From Stercorarius parasiticus (Eukaryota; Chordata; Aves; Charadriiformes; Stercorariidae): 64,000 nucleotides of DNA. A program made the translations under genes and the position numbers. The notes under the pieces are model-generated. The model worked only from the letters and a program-made list of their open reading frames with translations, had not been told where the DNA came from and ran no database searches. Where the stretch lies: positions 597,140-661,139 of the forward strand of contig VWZL01001363.1 of the NCBI GenBank assembly GCA_013396915.1, read 5' to 3'. Shown here piece after piece: positions 13,315 to 27,254 of the stretch; position 1 is the first letter of the stretch, and each line of letters begins with the position of its first letter.

Positions 13315-16300
13315 AAGGCAAAACAAGGCGAGATAAGGGAAGACATTACTCACCAGAATGCACCAGTTCCTTCTATATTAAAGTAAGCAAAATTCAGATT
13401 CACAATTCTTCGATTGCCTTTGAAGGGATGTGAGGAAATGCTTACTAACTGCACAAAAGCTTCTCAGTTATTGGATTCAGATTCCTCAAGACTGGTGACC
13501 AGAGAACAATAGGAAGACGACCATCCTAAATCTTGCCTTTGTCATTGTATTAGTCTTCTTAGTGACCCTGGCCAAGTCCCACCATACATATGGGACTCGG
13601 GTTTTTTCCCATCTCGGGTTCAGCTCCTAAAAGGCTACATACAAGTTCAAGGTCTTTCTGTGTGTACGTGGTGACCATCAGTTGCAGCATGTCTAGCTTT
13701 TGATTTCTGATGGTGTAGACATGGTTGAAAAGTACCTTTATTTCATATATTCCAAAGGATGATAGAAATCACACCATCTTAAACTTGCCAGTGGAGCATT
13801 ATCAGTGAGTGCACTAACATCTTTCTGAGGGGTACGCGTTGTTTTTCTGATCTCGGCCAGAACAATACCAGATTAAGGATGGATTGGACTCCTCTAGGGT
13901 GCTTTGCTTATTAACCACACACACTAGACTTGTCTACAGTTTGATTCCTCTCTTCCTGATAATGTCTTTAATTAACAGTAGACTCAAGGTGTACATATAC
14001 TGGAAGTTTTATTGTGTTGCTGAGGTACTATTACAGTTACCTATTATTCAGCTACTGAGAAACAGGCTTTCAAGGCCAAGGCATAGTTTCAGTTTGGCTG
14101 TTGCTCTGCATATCAAATCCTACTTTTACCCTGTAAGTGTTAATTGACGGGTTTTTAAGCTGTAACTGATATTACTGACCACTTCTGATACACAGGTTTT
14201 AACGTATGGTCCTTAGCTAACCTTGATAAGGATGAAAACATCAATATTTCACAGTGGAGACAGGAAAAACTGATGCATATACATCATGGAACTTGGTAAA
14301 TGTTGCTAAGAATAAAAAATTTTATTCCTTCTAATGATTCATATTCCAGCCTTGTGTTTTGGTCACTATAGTTGATATACTGCACAACACAACTCTGCAA
14401 TTGATTTATGAAGCCAAATAAAGCCTTCAACTAAAATATATTTTTGGGATAATTTTTGATCTTAATTTCAAGTCTGAAAGAATCCCTCTGCTTCCTGAGG
14501 CTCTCTGAACACTAAGTTGAATATGTCTAGCTCTAACTTCCAAACCTTGAACCTTGGTGGGTCTTGCATATTAGTTATCCCTCTTTCTCTAAAATGACCT
14601 CATGCCTTTATTTCTAGGCAAGCAACCCTGACTTTGGCCAAATTTCTGTGACTTTTCTAAAAATCTTACTGCTTTATGAAAATGACACCTACTAATTGTT
14701 TGCCATTCTCCACCTTTGCTTCCTCTGCATCATTTTCAGCCATGATGTTATAGCCTCCTTCCAGTCAATGTACAAATGCGGGACAGCATTAGGTTAGGAG
14801 TTTTTGGAAACCTATCTTTTTTTTCAGTAGCTTCTCATTAATAGTTACACGTTGAGATCTCTTACCTAGATTTCAATCGGTATAAATTTGTTGTATTGAT
14901 TTTGTAATATACTATTTTTAAATAACAATACCGTGCAGCATTAAGACAAACACTAAGGAGAAATTCAAGTAAGCTGCATAAATGTGATTATCTTTATTCA
15001 GTCTTGCAATCTCATTGAAAAAAATAATAGCATGTTGAATTATATCGCTATCTTTTTTTTTGTCATTTATTGCCTGAGTTCATGTATCAGCCATTTCATT
15101 AATTTGCTTAGGATAGAAATTACCATAATAGCTCTGTAATCACTGAAGATGTTCCACTTTCTCTTTTCCCATATGGCCTCTTTATATCTTAAGTGGAGCT
15201 TTGCCAGGATTCCAATAAATATCAACAATTAAGGCCAGCAGTCCAGACAAATTCTAAATCAATTCCTAAAACTCCTGCATGCAAGTTACCGGATCTCTCT
15301 GATTACAACAGCTTGTCTTGACAGGGTTTTTGAGAGCTCTCTTACAGACGGAATAAGCTGCATTTCACTGTTTTGGCAAGGCGTGAATGCATTGTTCCAT
15401 CTCTATATAAATATAGGACAAAAATACTCATTAAGCATATCATTACTATTGAATTTGTCATCTTCCAAGGAATGAATCATTATTAGGATTCCTTTTTCTC
15501 CACGTACGTTTTTAGAAATCCTTATGAATTCTGTTAATGCTGCTAGCCATTCATTTTCTACTGTATATTTAACTTCCCTTTCTGCTATCTGTATTTTAGA
15601 ACTTTAATTCATAATCATTATTACGAATTTCCTCTTTTTAACCTTTGTTACATTCTGTCTAGCCTTCATCCAATTTTATTGCTTGTTTGGTTTAAATTCC
15701 ACAACAACCAAAACAAGTTTTAAGGTAAGGAAAGCTTTTTTAAATTTATGAAGTTTAGGGCAGATTGTTTACAGCACATACCCAAACATCTTTCAGTTGC
15801 TATTTGTAAATATTCCTGATACGAGTAGCTCCCTTCTCCAGGACCTTCCTTCACTTTGGTGGCTAATCCATAAACGTTACTTTTCCAATGTTTTCATGGA
15901 CCATGGACTTAGAAGTAGATTTGCAAAAAGAAGTACCATGATTTAGAGTTTGGGCTGCAGTCAGTGCCTAGCAGCGTGGTCTTCAGTCAGCACTTGGTGC
16001 TCTTGCCTTGGTGGGCAGGAGAAGAGAGCGGCTTGGCCGGGGTAGGTGGGCATCAGTAGCCTGAAATGCCTCTTCTCTGAACCACGGCAGAGGCTGGTTG
16101 TGTGACAGGCACCAGTAAGCAAATACCCAGACAGAGTCCGGGCAGCCATTAGCATGCACAGAAGGAGAAACGTGGGCTCTAACAGCATTCAGGCACCTAC
16201 AGACGATACCGAGGGACAGCTTGACGGTCCTTGCTAGATGTAGCTTCTCACTACCACTTCGGGTGCTCGAGCCCTCCCTGCACACCTAGCCCAGGAGCTC

Positions 16301-16399
16301 GTATGAACAGTACAGCTGTGGTGTGTAACCCGTGCTCCTCATTTTTGACATATTTACTATAGTTACTCAGTAGACACTAGATAGAAAGGCAATTTTTTT

Positions 16400-16598
16400 C
16401 GCTCTGAGGAAAGTGAAGCAGTGGAGCAGGTTGCCCAGAGAGGCTCATGAGCCTTCATCCGTGGAAGTTTTCAAGACCAGACTGAATAAAGCTGTGAGCA
16501 GCCTGGTCTGACCTGGCAGCTGAGCCTGTTTTTTGAGCAGGAGGTTGCTCTAGACAATTTCTTCAGGTCCCTCCCAACTATCTTATGATACTATATGA
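16400..16598 (+). mobile_element. CR1 LINE fragment, 3' end, + strand
   Basis: The segment includes GAGCAGGTTGCCCAGAGAGG, then a GAAGTTTTCAAGACCAGACT block, a GGTCCCTCCCAACT block and a decayed terminal repeat (TTATGATACTATATGA). These follow in the order of the 3' untranslated end of bird CR1 elements. The copy is 5'-truncated and about 200 bases long, as is typical of CR1. It lacks coding sequence. It lies in the GABBR2 intron in sense orientation. Confidence 0.88.
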
Positions 16599-19500
16599 AA
16601 AATTGTCTATTCTTAATTAATCTCTCCATCAAATTAATAATTTTACTGTATAGAAAAATTGAAGTCTCCAGATTATGTTAAAATTTCTAATTATTTTCTG
16701 AAAATACCTTTGATCTTTAACACATTTACTTGCATTCTTTCCTGATTTCCTTCATGATCAAAAAGAATACTCAGAAGAAGGGAGTGCCGTCTTCTCAATT
16801 ACTTTGCACGATTCCAACTCATATTTATGATGGGTTTAGCACCAACCCATCTGTCCCGCCTTACCATCATTAAAGAGAAAGATAGTTAAGCTTTGTGGTG
16901 GGGGAAGATAGTTTGTAGTGGTACCAGATATTTGTTATATCTTTAATAAAACATTGGCAGTGGTTTAGATTCCAAAACATAAGTTACCATATGGTTTTGT
17001 GGGATAAATTTTTCCCTACTGTGACCATAAGGAAACTTCAAATATATTCTTGAAATATTGCAGATATTGCAGTATTCCCTTACCTGTCTCTTGGCATTGA
17101 TTTTTATATTGCAGAAATAGATTTAAATTGTAGCACACGCTTGTTTTTATAAGAGATGCTTGATTGTTTTACAGTGCTATGATTGTCTGTGGTAATCTTA
17201 TGCCAGAGAGAATATAAAGCTATTCCAAATGGGTATTCACTAACAACCAATTGTGTATTTGTTTCAACTTAGTTACTATAATGTGTTTCATGACTAAGCA
17301 GAAGTTAAGTGGAAGAAAGACAAATGTAGTCTGTATAGAAAGAAGGCAGAAGATTTTATTAACCTGTTGATTTGGGAGGCTTGAGTATAGAGCGGAAGAT
17401 TTTATCTGGACGCGTGTTACTGTCCATAGCTTTGTGCAGCTGCTTTTCCATCTTGCTCTGGGCAGGACCATATTAAGTGCCCTGCAGCGTAAAGGATTTT
17501 CCCAAGACCTTTACGAAGAAAACTCTTCTGCTGAATAGCTGAATATCATATCCTGCAATTGAAAAAATATTTAACTATTATCCTAATGCTCAATAGAAAT
17601 ATTAAGCTTCCATTTAGTACTGTCTATCCAGAGCAGCTGTGTGAAAATGAACTAAATACCCAGCTGACTCAGACCTGATTCAAGGGAGTGAGTGATTGTT
17701 TAATATCAGATTGTACTGACTGTGAAGGTAGGAGACCTACAAGGATATATTTTGTCTTTCAGTTTGCTAACCTTGCTTGGTGTGCTAGTGATTTAAAAAC
17801 AAAAAAATCACTTTTCTGTACATCTTCCTGAAAACTGCTCAGTATGTTTTACTGCCCAATTCTCCAGTGAAAACCTGAAAATCAAATTGCTTTTTTTTTT
17901 TTTAGTTTTGAAAATTCTCATTGAAAAATCTGCACCCATTCCACTGAAATAAAAGCGTGCCTATGTCGGTGATGATCTTGATGTAATGAATGAACATGAG
18001 TACAGAAACCCCCAACTCCAGCCTCAGTTACTTCAGACTGAGAGGTGTTTACAGCCCAAAGTCCAGAACTGCCTTTGTTTTACAGGGCCGCAGCAGGCGA
18101 AATCTCCCAGTAGTCTAGCTGGAAAAAAACCAAAACAACAAAACAACTAAACACCCAAAACCAAAACATTTAAAAAATCCCCAGATGCAAGATCTTTGAA
18201 GTAAAGGTTTGCTTTTGTTCTTTCATGCATCACAGCAGGGCTATGATCCACAAGTGAGCTCAGTAAGTGCTACTACAATACAGTAATTAGCTGCAAAGCT
18301 GCAGCCTGGTCCAATACATAATCTTTCCAAAACTATACCCTCTGGTTATTGGCAAGCATGACTTCTGACAAGATTGGAGACTTTTCCGCTGGTGTTTCTC
18401 CACTCTTGTCTGATATCCTCAGTATAGTTCTCTTTCATTATCTTTCTTGCCTAATACTGCCTCGTAACCCATGTTCAAAGTATAAGCAGACATGACTTTG
18501 AAATGAAACATATAGACAAAATGTTTTAAGGGCAGTACAGGACAAGAGGATATGAGGATAAATAATTTCCTGCCTGTCATCTGCCAGTCTATGCAATCCA
18601 ATAGCAAATTAGACACTTGATTTTATTAATAAATGTTGTGGATCAGTAAGCAATCGTTACTGTGTTTAGCAGTAATTCTGGTGAGCAAGATTTAAATTTA
18701 ATTAGCTAGTAAAGTTTTGAAAAACAGGGTTAAATGTTTTCCAATACTTCAGCTACAAGCGCTTTTATTATATTCCCAGCTATCACAATTTAGTCAGTAC
18801 AAGATTTTTAAAAATTAAAATTTGCCTGTTAAACACAAATATTGTATTCTCCATAGTCCTGTTATCCCTCTAAGACTTTAATATAGAATTCTCTTAGTGA
18901 CCAGAGTTCTGTCTTTAGTCACAGTGGTATAATCCCATTGCCTTCAGATATCAGTAGTTTTCCCCAAATTTATACCATGTTTGTCTCACAGCCTTTTTAG
19001 ATGCACCGACAACGCAGCCTAAACACACCGTATCATCTGCTACAAAGGTAATACTCTAAACCAGTGCAGTGTCAAATGGAAGCTGCCTACCCTCAAACAA
19101 AAGATGAAACAAACCAGTCCTGCCTGAACAGCTCATACCTTCAGAGAGAACCCAAAACAACATTTTATGACACTTTCTACATCAACAAAATATGTATTTA
19201 GAGACCAAAATGGAAAAGGTCTTAAGTTAATGACTAGCTTCCTAGTTGTGTCTTTGGTTGAGATCCTCAAAGGGCCTTAAATTAGATTATTAGACTTGAC
19301 AGTAGACTATTGTGATCCTTAACTTTTAGATAACTGCTTTCTATAGGAGAATGTGTAGCCCTGAGTTATTCAAACTCCATCTGTGATGCACAGGATCCAT
19401 CAGGATCCTCAAGATGGGAATTGTAACTGCCAGCAAGGAGCTGCCTAAGCAAGCTGGTATAAAATGGTAGGGACAGATGTGTCCTACCTCTTTCCAACTC

Positions 19501-22500
19501 TAGCACGTTAGCACTGCTAAGAGCTGCCTGCCTCCATCCCTGTTTAATCAAAATTCTCAGCAGAGATCAGAACTAGCAGCCCACGCAAGTGCCCAAGTAA
19601 TTAAGACAGTCAGTCTCTCATTACATAAAACCTGACAGCTCTGAGAGAAGTTTGAGAGCTCCTTTTGAAGACAGCCTCTAGTCTGGGGCTAGGGAGCACA
19701 TCTCAGGCAAAATCTGGAATTGTGCCATGTTGCCCGAACACAAAGCTATGCAACGGTCACCACCAGCATCATTGTCTTGAACAAAGATGGCTGATGTGGT
19801 ATTTTGTGTGGGGCCCAAGCCAGTAGATGTGCTCTGAGAAGCCTTTACCAGCTTGAGCCCTCCAGGAGCAATAGGAGGAGAGACAGCTGCGTTGCAAATC
19901 TCAGCAGGCCTTAAATATCAAATAGTCCTTAAATTGCACAGCAGTCTCAAGACTTAGGTGTCCCCCCAGCATGATAAGAAGCATGATTTACACAGCTGGG
20001 GAAGATTAGTGTTTAAAGTTTAGGTACCAGGAGAAGAGAGCAGCTGAATTGCGGTACTGAGAGTCCGTGTTTTAACTGGAGCTCGTATGTTTCATATTCA
20101 AAACTTGTCAAGAAACCATGGAAATCTGGACCTTTCGCTAACATCTGCGATCTGTTCCTCAACTAAGCCATTTTAGGGATTTTCAGGATTTTTGCAGTCA
20201 TAAAAGTGAATTTTTCATTTGTGCAGATTGGCTGAGCCTCAGGAAGGGAGAACCCAAGAAGGGCAGATGGAGGGAAAGCAAAGTGTCATGTTCCTTCATG
20301 AAGGCCCTATCTCAGAGGAGAAATCTTACCAACCCGTGGAGCCCTGGAGGCACCTGTAAGCAGGCAAACAAGGAGCATCTCTGCAATCACCACTGTCCTG
20401 GCAGCAGGCTGCAGAAAACTCTCAGCTTTTATCCATGTCTGAGTCTCAAAGATGAGCTTTGACTTTTAGAAAAGGAGAGCTCTCTTCCTGAGGCAAGCAT
20501 TTTACCCAAAATGCCAATAAAAATTAAAAACAATGCTCTCAAATTTATAGTGCATCATTCTGAGGAAACCCACTTGCTGCAAGAGCCTCTCACTTTCTTT
20601 AGTTATCATATAAATATCTTCCTTTCATCTGGAAGATACTTAACCATTTTCCACGCTGTTCTCAATTATAAATGAGAATGGGCCAAACCATAACCCCCAC
20701 AACACTGTTCAAATGATCTTTTTCCATTATAATTGATATTTTAGATCGCTGTATAACTGCCTCGGCTATAAATTCGGCCCATTATTTGTAATAAGTGCTG
20801 GCCTCATTTAAGTATGTTGGCTGTATTCCCAGAATAATGCTTTTGGAAGGGAGCCTGTTCATACTGGGAGAAGTGGGGGATGACCTACAACCCTAAAAAT
20901 CTCATTAATAATGAATTGTAGCAGGAGAAGAAATCTTCTCCATAGTTAATCGGGGTCTCATCCCTTTAAAAACATGATAGAGAGACATAGACACAAGGAT
21001 TCCTTCTGCCCCTCTAAACAGTTCAGCCCACTCTAAACAGCTCAGCCCAGATCAGCCTGTTAGTTCAGTGGCTGACAAAGTGCAAGAGTGCAGGGAATGC
21101 AGAGCAGGCAACCACTGAGACGGTGGAGTGTCTGGGAGGAAAACGTTTGTATCCTGAAAAAAGGTATCATCAGTGTATGTCCCCAGCGCAGCCAGGTCAA
21201 TACAGTGGACGATTTACTTCTGCAGAGCCTGTAGAGGAGTCTGTGTGTTCCCTGCTCCATCTGTGCACGGTGCCAGACCCAAGAGCAGAGGAGCCCTGCC
21301 TGCACCCTTCCTTTTTGGAAGTATCATCTTGGTTACCTGAGGGGCTCTGAAAATGTATTAGAGGATGAGTTGCTTCTCTGGCACAAAGCTACCCAGCTTG
21401 ATAAATGGCTTATCCACCTCAGCTGCCCTACCTGAATGGGTCTGAGACCCCTCTCTGCTCCAGGTAGCTGTCTATATATACCTCGACCTGATACTTTTCT
21501 TCCTGTGCTTCTTCACCTGCTGGAAAGGGCAGGGGAAGACACAAGGGACCGGGCTGAGGTGTGGACTCTAGTCCTCCTAGAGGAGGTGGGTAAAACAGAA
21601 GAGGTGACAAGGAGGCAAGGGAGTACCCTGGAGAGGACCATGTCCTGCAGCAGCATGCGGAGGGGACAGGGTGGGAACGGTGCCGAGGAAGACTTGGGTG
21701 AGGACTGCAAGGGCAACCGCTGCTGCTGTTGATGGGAAGGGCCACCCCTGCCTCCGTATCTTGATACGGATTGCAGCAGTTACGGCAGGTTTGTCAAGTG
21801 GGTGAGCAAGAGGCTTGCTTGGACTAGGCAGCACCTCCAGCCTGCCACGCTCCATGGGCTGAGAGCAGATGCCTAATCCACCAAAGCCTTCCAGCCCAGT
21901 CTGCTCACGAACATGTGGCAGGGTAACATATGTGCTGTAGGCAAGAGAATGAAAGAAGCTAGCAGAGAAGCTCAGCACTGGGAGGGCAGGGCTGGCAGCT
22001 CGGCAGTAAGTCCTGGTCTGAAGTGAATCCCGGGTGAGTAGGTAGGTGGCTGCAGCCTGCTCGTTTCTGTGGGAGTGCAAAGGAGCTGAGTCACAAATGG
22101 TTGGGTTTGTTGCCACTGTTGCTCAAAGTAAAAACTTAGCAAATAATCCAGGAAATTTGCAGTTATTAATGTCCAGTTGTTACTACAGTTGAAAGCACGA
22201 AAGGGCAAAACTGAGTTGGTACAGCAAACATAAATCTGTCAGCTCCCAACTCTCTTGTGCTTGACTGGCAACCAAACAACATTCTTCTAGTCCAGGTTAT
22301 TTACCTTTGAAATTTTTAATGGTTTTTCCCCACAAGAAAAGATCAGAAGGTAAATTTTTACTGGGCAACTGCAATTAATCCCCAAAACACATCATCATCG
22401 ACCTCTAATTGCCTGGATTACCACATGGGTTGCAGTTGTATAAAAGATAAGATTATCTCCATGACGTGGCAGTGGACAAATGTGGTGGTCTGGGAGGAAG

Positions 22501-23506
22501 GGTACCAAGGTCAATGGGAGTGAATCTTTTTTCTTTTTCTTTCTTGTCTGTGCCTGCAGTGTGATCAGAAAAATCTAGAAAACACAGAAACCATGTCTTG
22601 GGTCTTAGTGATGGTCCCTGTCTCTGTCCTTCCCTTCCCTCCAGTACCATCTGGTGTCTGCCATTCTTCCCTGGGCACCATACATTCTTACCGGGCTGGG
22701 TTACCTGTTTACAACATCTTAAGTTCATTTATGGTTTTACTGCCTTGCCAGAATTTCTCTGAGGACTGCAAGAGAAAGAAAATACTCATTTGCAGCAGTT
22801 CATGTTGTAGAAAAATCTAATTAAATTTCAAGGGATGAAGATGGCTTCCGTACACTAAAGACTTTCCCCTGCTGAATTGCAAAAGCATATTGCAAGTAAC
22901 AAAGGGGCTAAAACTTAAAAATACACCAAAGAAAAAAGCAAACAAAAAATTGCCACAAGAATGTTTTATGCCAGAAATCATTAGACAACTGCAATTGAAA
23001 GGCCATTACCAACTCCCACTATAATAAAAGACATTATAATTGCAGTCTGAACAACTAGGGTGACACTTTCTACATTGTATATTTGTCTCCCATGGGACAC
23101 ATCTTGGCACTGCTGTTTATTAATGTAGGTGATAATCATACAATGAATGACTGGATTGATAAGAGTATATTGAGAACAGCTGCTAAAAATAGCTATAAGA
23201 ACAATGCACATATCTTTACTGGAATCCTTGAAAGCAAACAGGAAGGACTGTCGCTAAAAATTACTAAAAGTATAAAATCAAGATAGCCATACCATTTAGA
23301 GAAACTTGTTTGCATCACGACTAATTCCAAATTTCACATTTTTCTTGTGAGAGCACAGTCTGTCCTAGTGAGCAAAACAAATCACATAGGTAATTCGATA
23401 TTGGGTAAAAGGTAGGTGTATATCTCTGTATTGTAATACCACCTGTATTTGTCAAGTTAGGAAACATACCAGTTTTAAATTAATGCTTTTTCTGGATGTC
23501 AGCCAG

Positions 23507-23910
<404 letters not shown>

Positions 23911-26900
23911 TAAATAATCTCTTGTCTCTGGATCCTGAGAGGAAGAACAAAGCTTCGTGAGATTTTGGAGAAAGTGGAATATGCAAAGTTACAGGAGTGT
24001 GAATACATGCGTTTCTAATGCCTATATCTTTACTGAATCTGTGACTGGGGAAACAAAGGTTGTTTTCTGTAATTTCAGTGGAATAGTCTCCACTTCCAAC
24101 TTTTAGGAACTTTTTGGAAAGGGTGATAAGTGGGAACTCAGGGGAGACAGGTCCAGTTGTTTACTTCGCCATTTTTCTTATGTACCCTAAGCAAGATAAT
24201 CAGGATCTCTGCCTCTATACCTACAAAACAGTAAGACCCAGGTCAACTGTGTAGAAACCTCTAAGGTATTCAAATATGGTGGTACAATAGACTTTATCAG
24301 TACTTCAGAGCAAAACTGTACGTATGCTGCAAATGCTGACACTGAAGATATTAACGGGTCTATTAATGGACTAAGTGAGGCACAGACCGGGAGGCATAAG
24401 ATTGAATTTCTTTTTGTTCCTTTGGGCTCTGAGATGTGTTTGTTGTGTATTGTTTGAAGAACTGAGAAGACGCTTATCCAGAGGGCTGGAACTTCATCAT
24501 TTCGCTTGCAGAGTTAAGCTTTAGACGTGAATATGATGGATCTTAAATGAAGTGAGTTCCAAATGAGTTGCGATAAAAAGTTTGTGACTGTAGTGATCCA
24601 CGTTCAATCAATGTATTGAACAAATTATATTGAATAGGTTCTGGTGCTGAGTGTCATCCCTGGTGATGGTTCTAAACAAGAACTATATGTATAAAAGGAA
24701 CAAGCTAATAAATTTATCTCAAAGTGTTCCCTCTGAAAGAAGCTAGAGGCACAGACTATCAATGGAAGCTGACTTCCGATCTGCAAAAAAAGTGAAGTAA
24801 TTCGTTCTCCAGGACTGAATAACCAGGATGTTTTTACAAGTTCTGCAATTCACTTCTTAAATTTTAAAAAGCTGTACAGACATAAATAGTCATATTTTTA
24901 TTCTGGGTCTTAGAGAAGAATCACAGCTTCATTCTAAATTGAGGGAACATTCACAAACACAGCAATGGAGAGCACTTCGAAATACTGCAAGATTTAAGTG
25001 TGTAAGCTATATGAAAATGCATATTAAAACTCTGATGCCAAAAATACCTCCCCAGAATGTCAGAACTCTCTTCAAAGAGAAAATATTATTAATGCTGTGA
25101 CATACTCTTCTGCCCCTTTGCTTTCATGCTCCTTTGCCCATTCTTCTTTTCTGCTGCTGCAGGCTTTGAAATGACTTTTCTGTTTCCTTTTTTAACCCCT
25201 TCATCTGCTCTTTTAAACCCCAATTACCCTGCCCTCATTTTTCCTCTCAGTTCTTTCTGCTCAAAATACAAACATGAACCGTAGCCTTCTAGCATGTAGC
25301 ACTTGATCTCATTCCATGTATTGTCAGGTTTTCAAATGCTTAGCTATTTTGCATTAAAAATGGTCATTGGATAAGGTACAAAAACAAGAGGTTGAAGCAG
25401 GAGCTGGAATGCAGCACTTCCAATGCCCATGTGGGTGCATCCACAGCTGGAGGGTCCTTCTTCTTGCGCTTGCGTGTATTGCCCTACGTTTCTTCTTGCC
25501 GTACTGTGCCACAGTTACAGCAGGATGGCTGTCAAGCACTCTGTCCTGCAGCCTGCTCCAGCACAGGTTTCACAATGGCCTGCCTGGTCCCCAGAGAAGA
25601 TTTGATCCGACACAACCCTGTTTGCACATCTAGGTAAGGTATCAGTGTCAGACAGGCACCAAATCTCTCACCCTTAACAAATACGTAGTCAATTAGTACA
25701 GTTTTGGTGACACAGGAAGATTGCTGATGAAATACTAAAGCCTGTGGTACATCAAGTGCAGGAGATGATAACGAAGACTTGGAAGATTGCACTTTTTCAT
25801 TTATTAAACTGTGGCCAGACAGATGCAAGCAGTAACGTGGGTTTGGGCCAGAACTTGTAGTTCTCTGCTATTCAGAGTAAAATACGTTCCTTCTTCAGCC
25901 GTCTCCTGGGCCAACAGTGCTGGAGTTCAGTTTTGCCCCACAGGCCTTTTATGAATCTGACTAGGCAACTAATCAACAATGTAGGAAAACTAGGGAACGA
26001 AACATGACATTTTTCCCTTACTTCTTGTGTGCTCTACTAATCTTACTTACTTATAACACGGCAATTACTATACTTCTCCAGTTAAATGTCCACCTCATCC
26101 ACTGCCATTTCATTCAGCACCAAGTGCCTCAGAAAAACATGAGGAAAATCCCACAGTAGAGTAAGATAGATCAGGGAAAAAATGTTCATTGCTCTCCCAT
26201 TTAAAGGTTTCCTCAAATACAAATGTTGATATCCATTATACTGCACCCTACTTCGTGTTATCCGATCAAAGAATGTCCAGACATTTTTAAATTATAGATT
26301 TCTGGGTTCAAGGGTATCTTGTAGGAGGGATCTGCAGGACTCAAACATACATTATGTATATTTATCCTCTTAGAAGTTAACTGCTATGTCTAATTAGCTT
26401 TTTAAGGGCCAACACATCTACAGTATTTTTCGGCATACTCATCACTTCTTTAAAAGAAGCAATCCTAATATGTATTCTCTCTTCAAGAAGTAATTTTCCT
26501 ATGTTTATCCATGTTTATCAAACTTCCATGTCCTTCTGTTTTTTCTGCTCCATCTCTTTTGAGACAGAACACTATGGTCACTTCTGTTACCCGCCAAGTG
26601 CGCACCATCGTTGGCTGCAATGACACTAACACATTAATTCTGATCCTGTGTCCTGTAGAGCAGCAAGGCAAAATCTGTTCTAGGGGGCCAGGATTAAAAA
26701 TATTAATTTTCTGTGTTGGTAGCATTTTTTGTCTATTTGGCATTGACTCTTTGTAGATATTCAACGTTGACTCTGTTGAAATTGAAACTGCACAGATGTG
26801 AGGCAGCAAGACACAAGTTCCACTGACTTTATGGCCAGAAAAAAAGAAAAAAGCTCATCTAACCTCATCCCTTGTACAGCGTGAGCCAACAACATTGCCC

Positions 26901-27254
26901 ATGGACTTTTCCATCTAATCCACACCATGTGAATGAAATCATTAGAGCACATGTCCTTGTGGCAAATCATCCAGTCTTTAGCTATAAACTCCCAGATGAA
27001 GATCAGTCAATTGATGGATGGCTATACTTCTATTTTATATTCAGTTTGAACTTAGACCACATCAAATTGCAGAGCTTTTATCTCATAACACTTTTGCCTG
27101 CTAATTTAAGAAGCCTTGTAATTACCGTTCTTCACCTTTAACTTCATTTTAATGCAGTTTTTGGTCTGGGAGTTAGACACACCAGTCATTACAACTAGCC
27201 TAATTAGGACCAAAGAAATGGGGGAGAGGAGAGGCAGGGGGCTCTAGGAAGACT

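Noticed and set aside
21577..22116. 179-codon open frame on the minus strand within an intron
   Set aside because: The patch is GC-richer, so stops are rarer. Overlapping frames exist on both strands, and no domain or splice context supports a gene.
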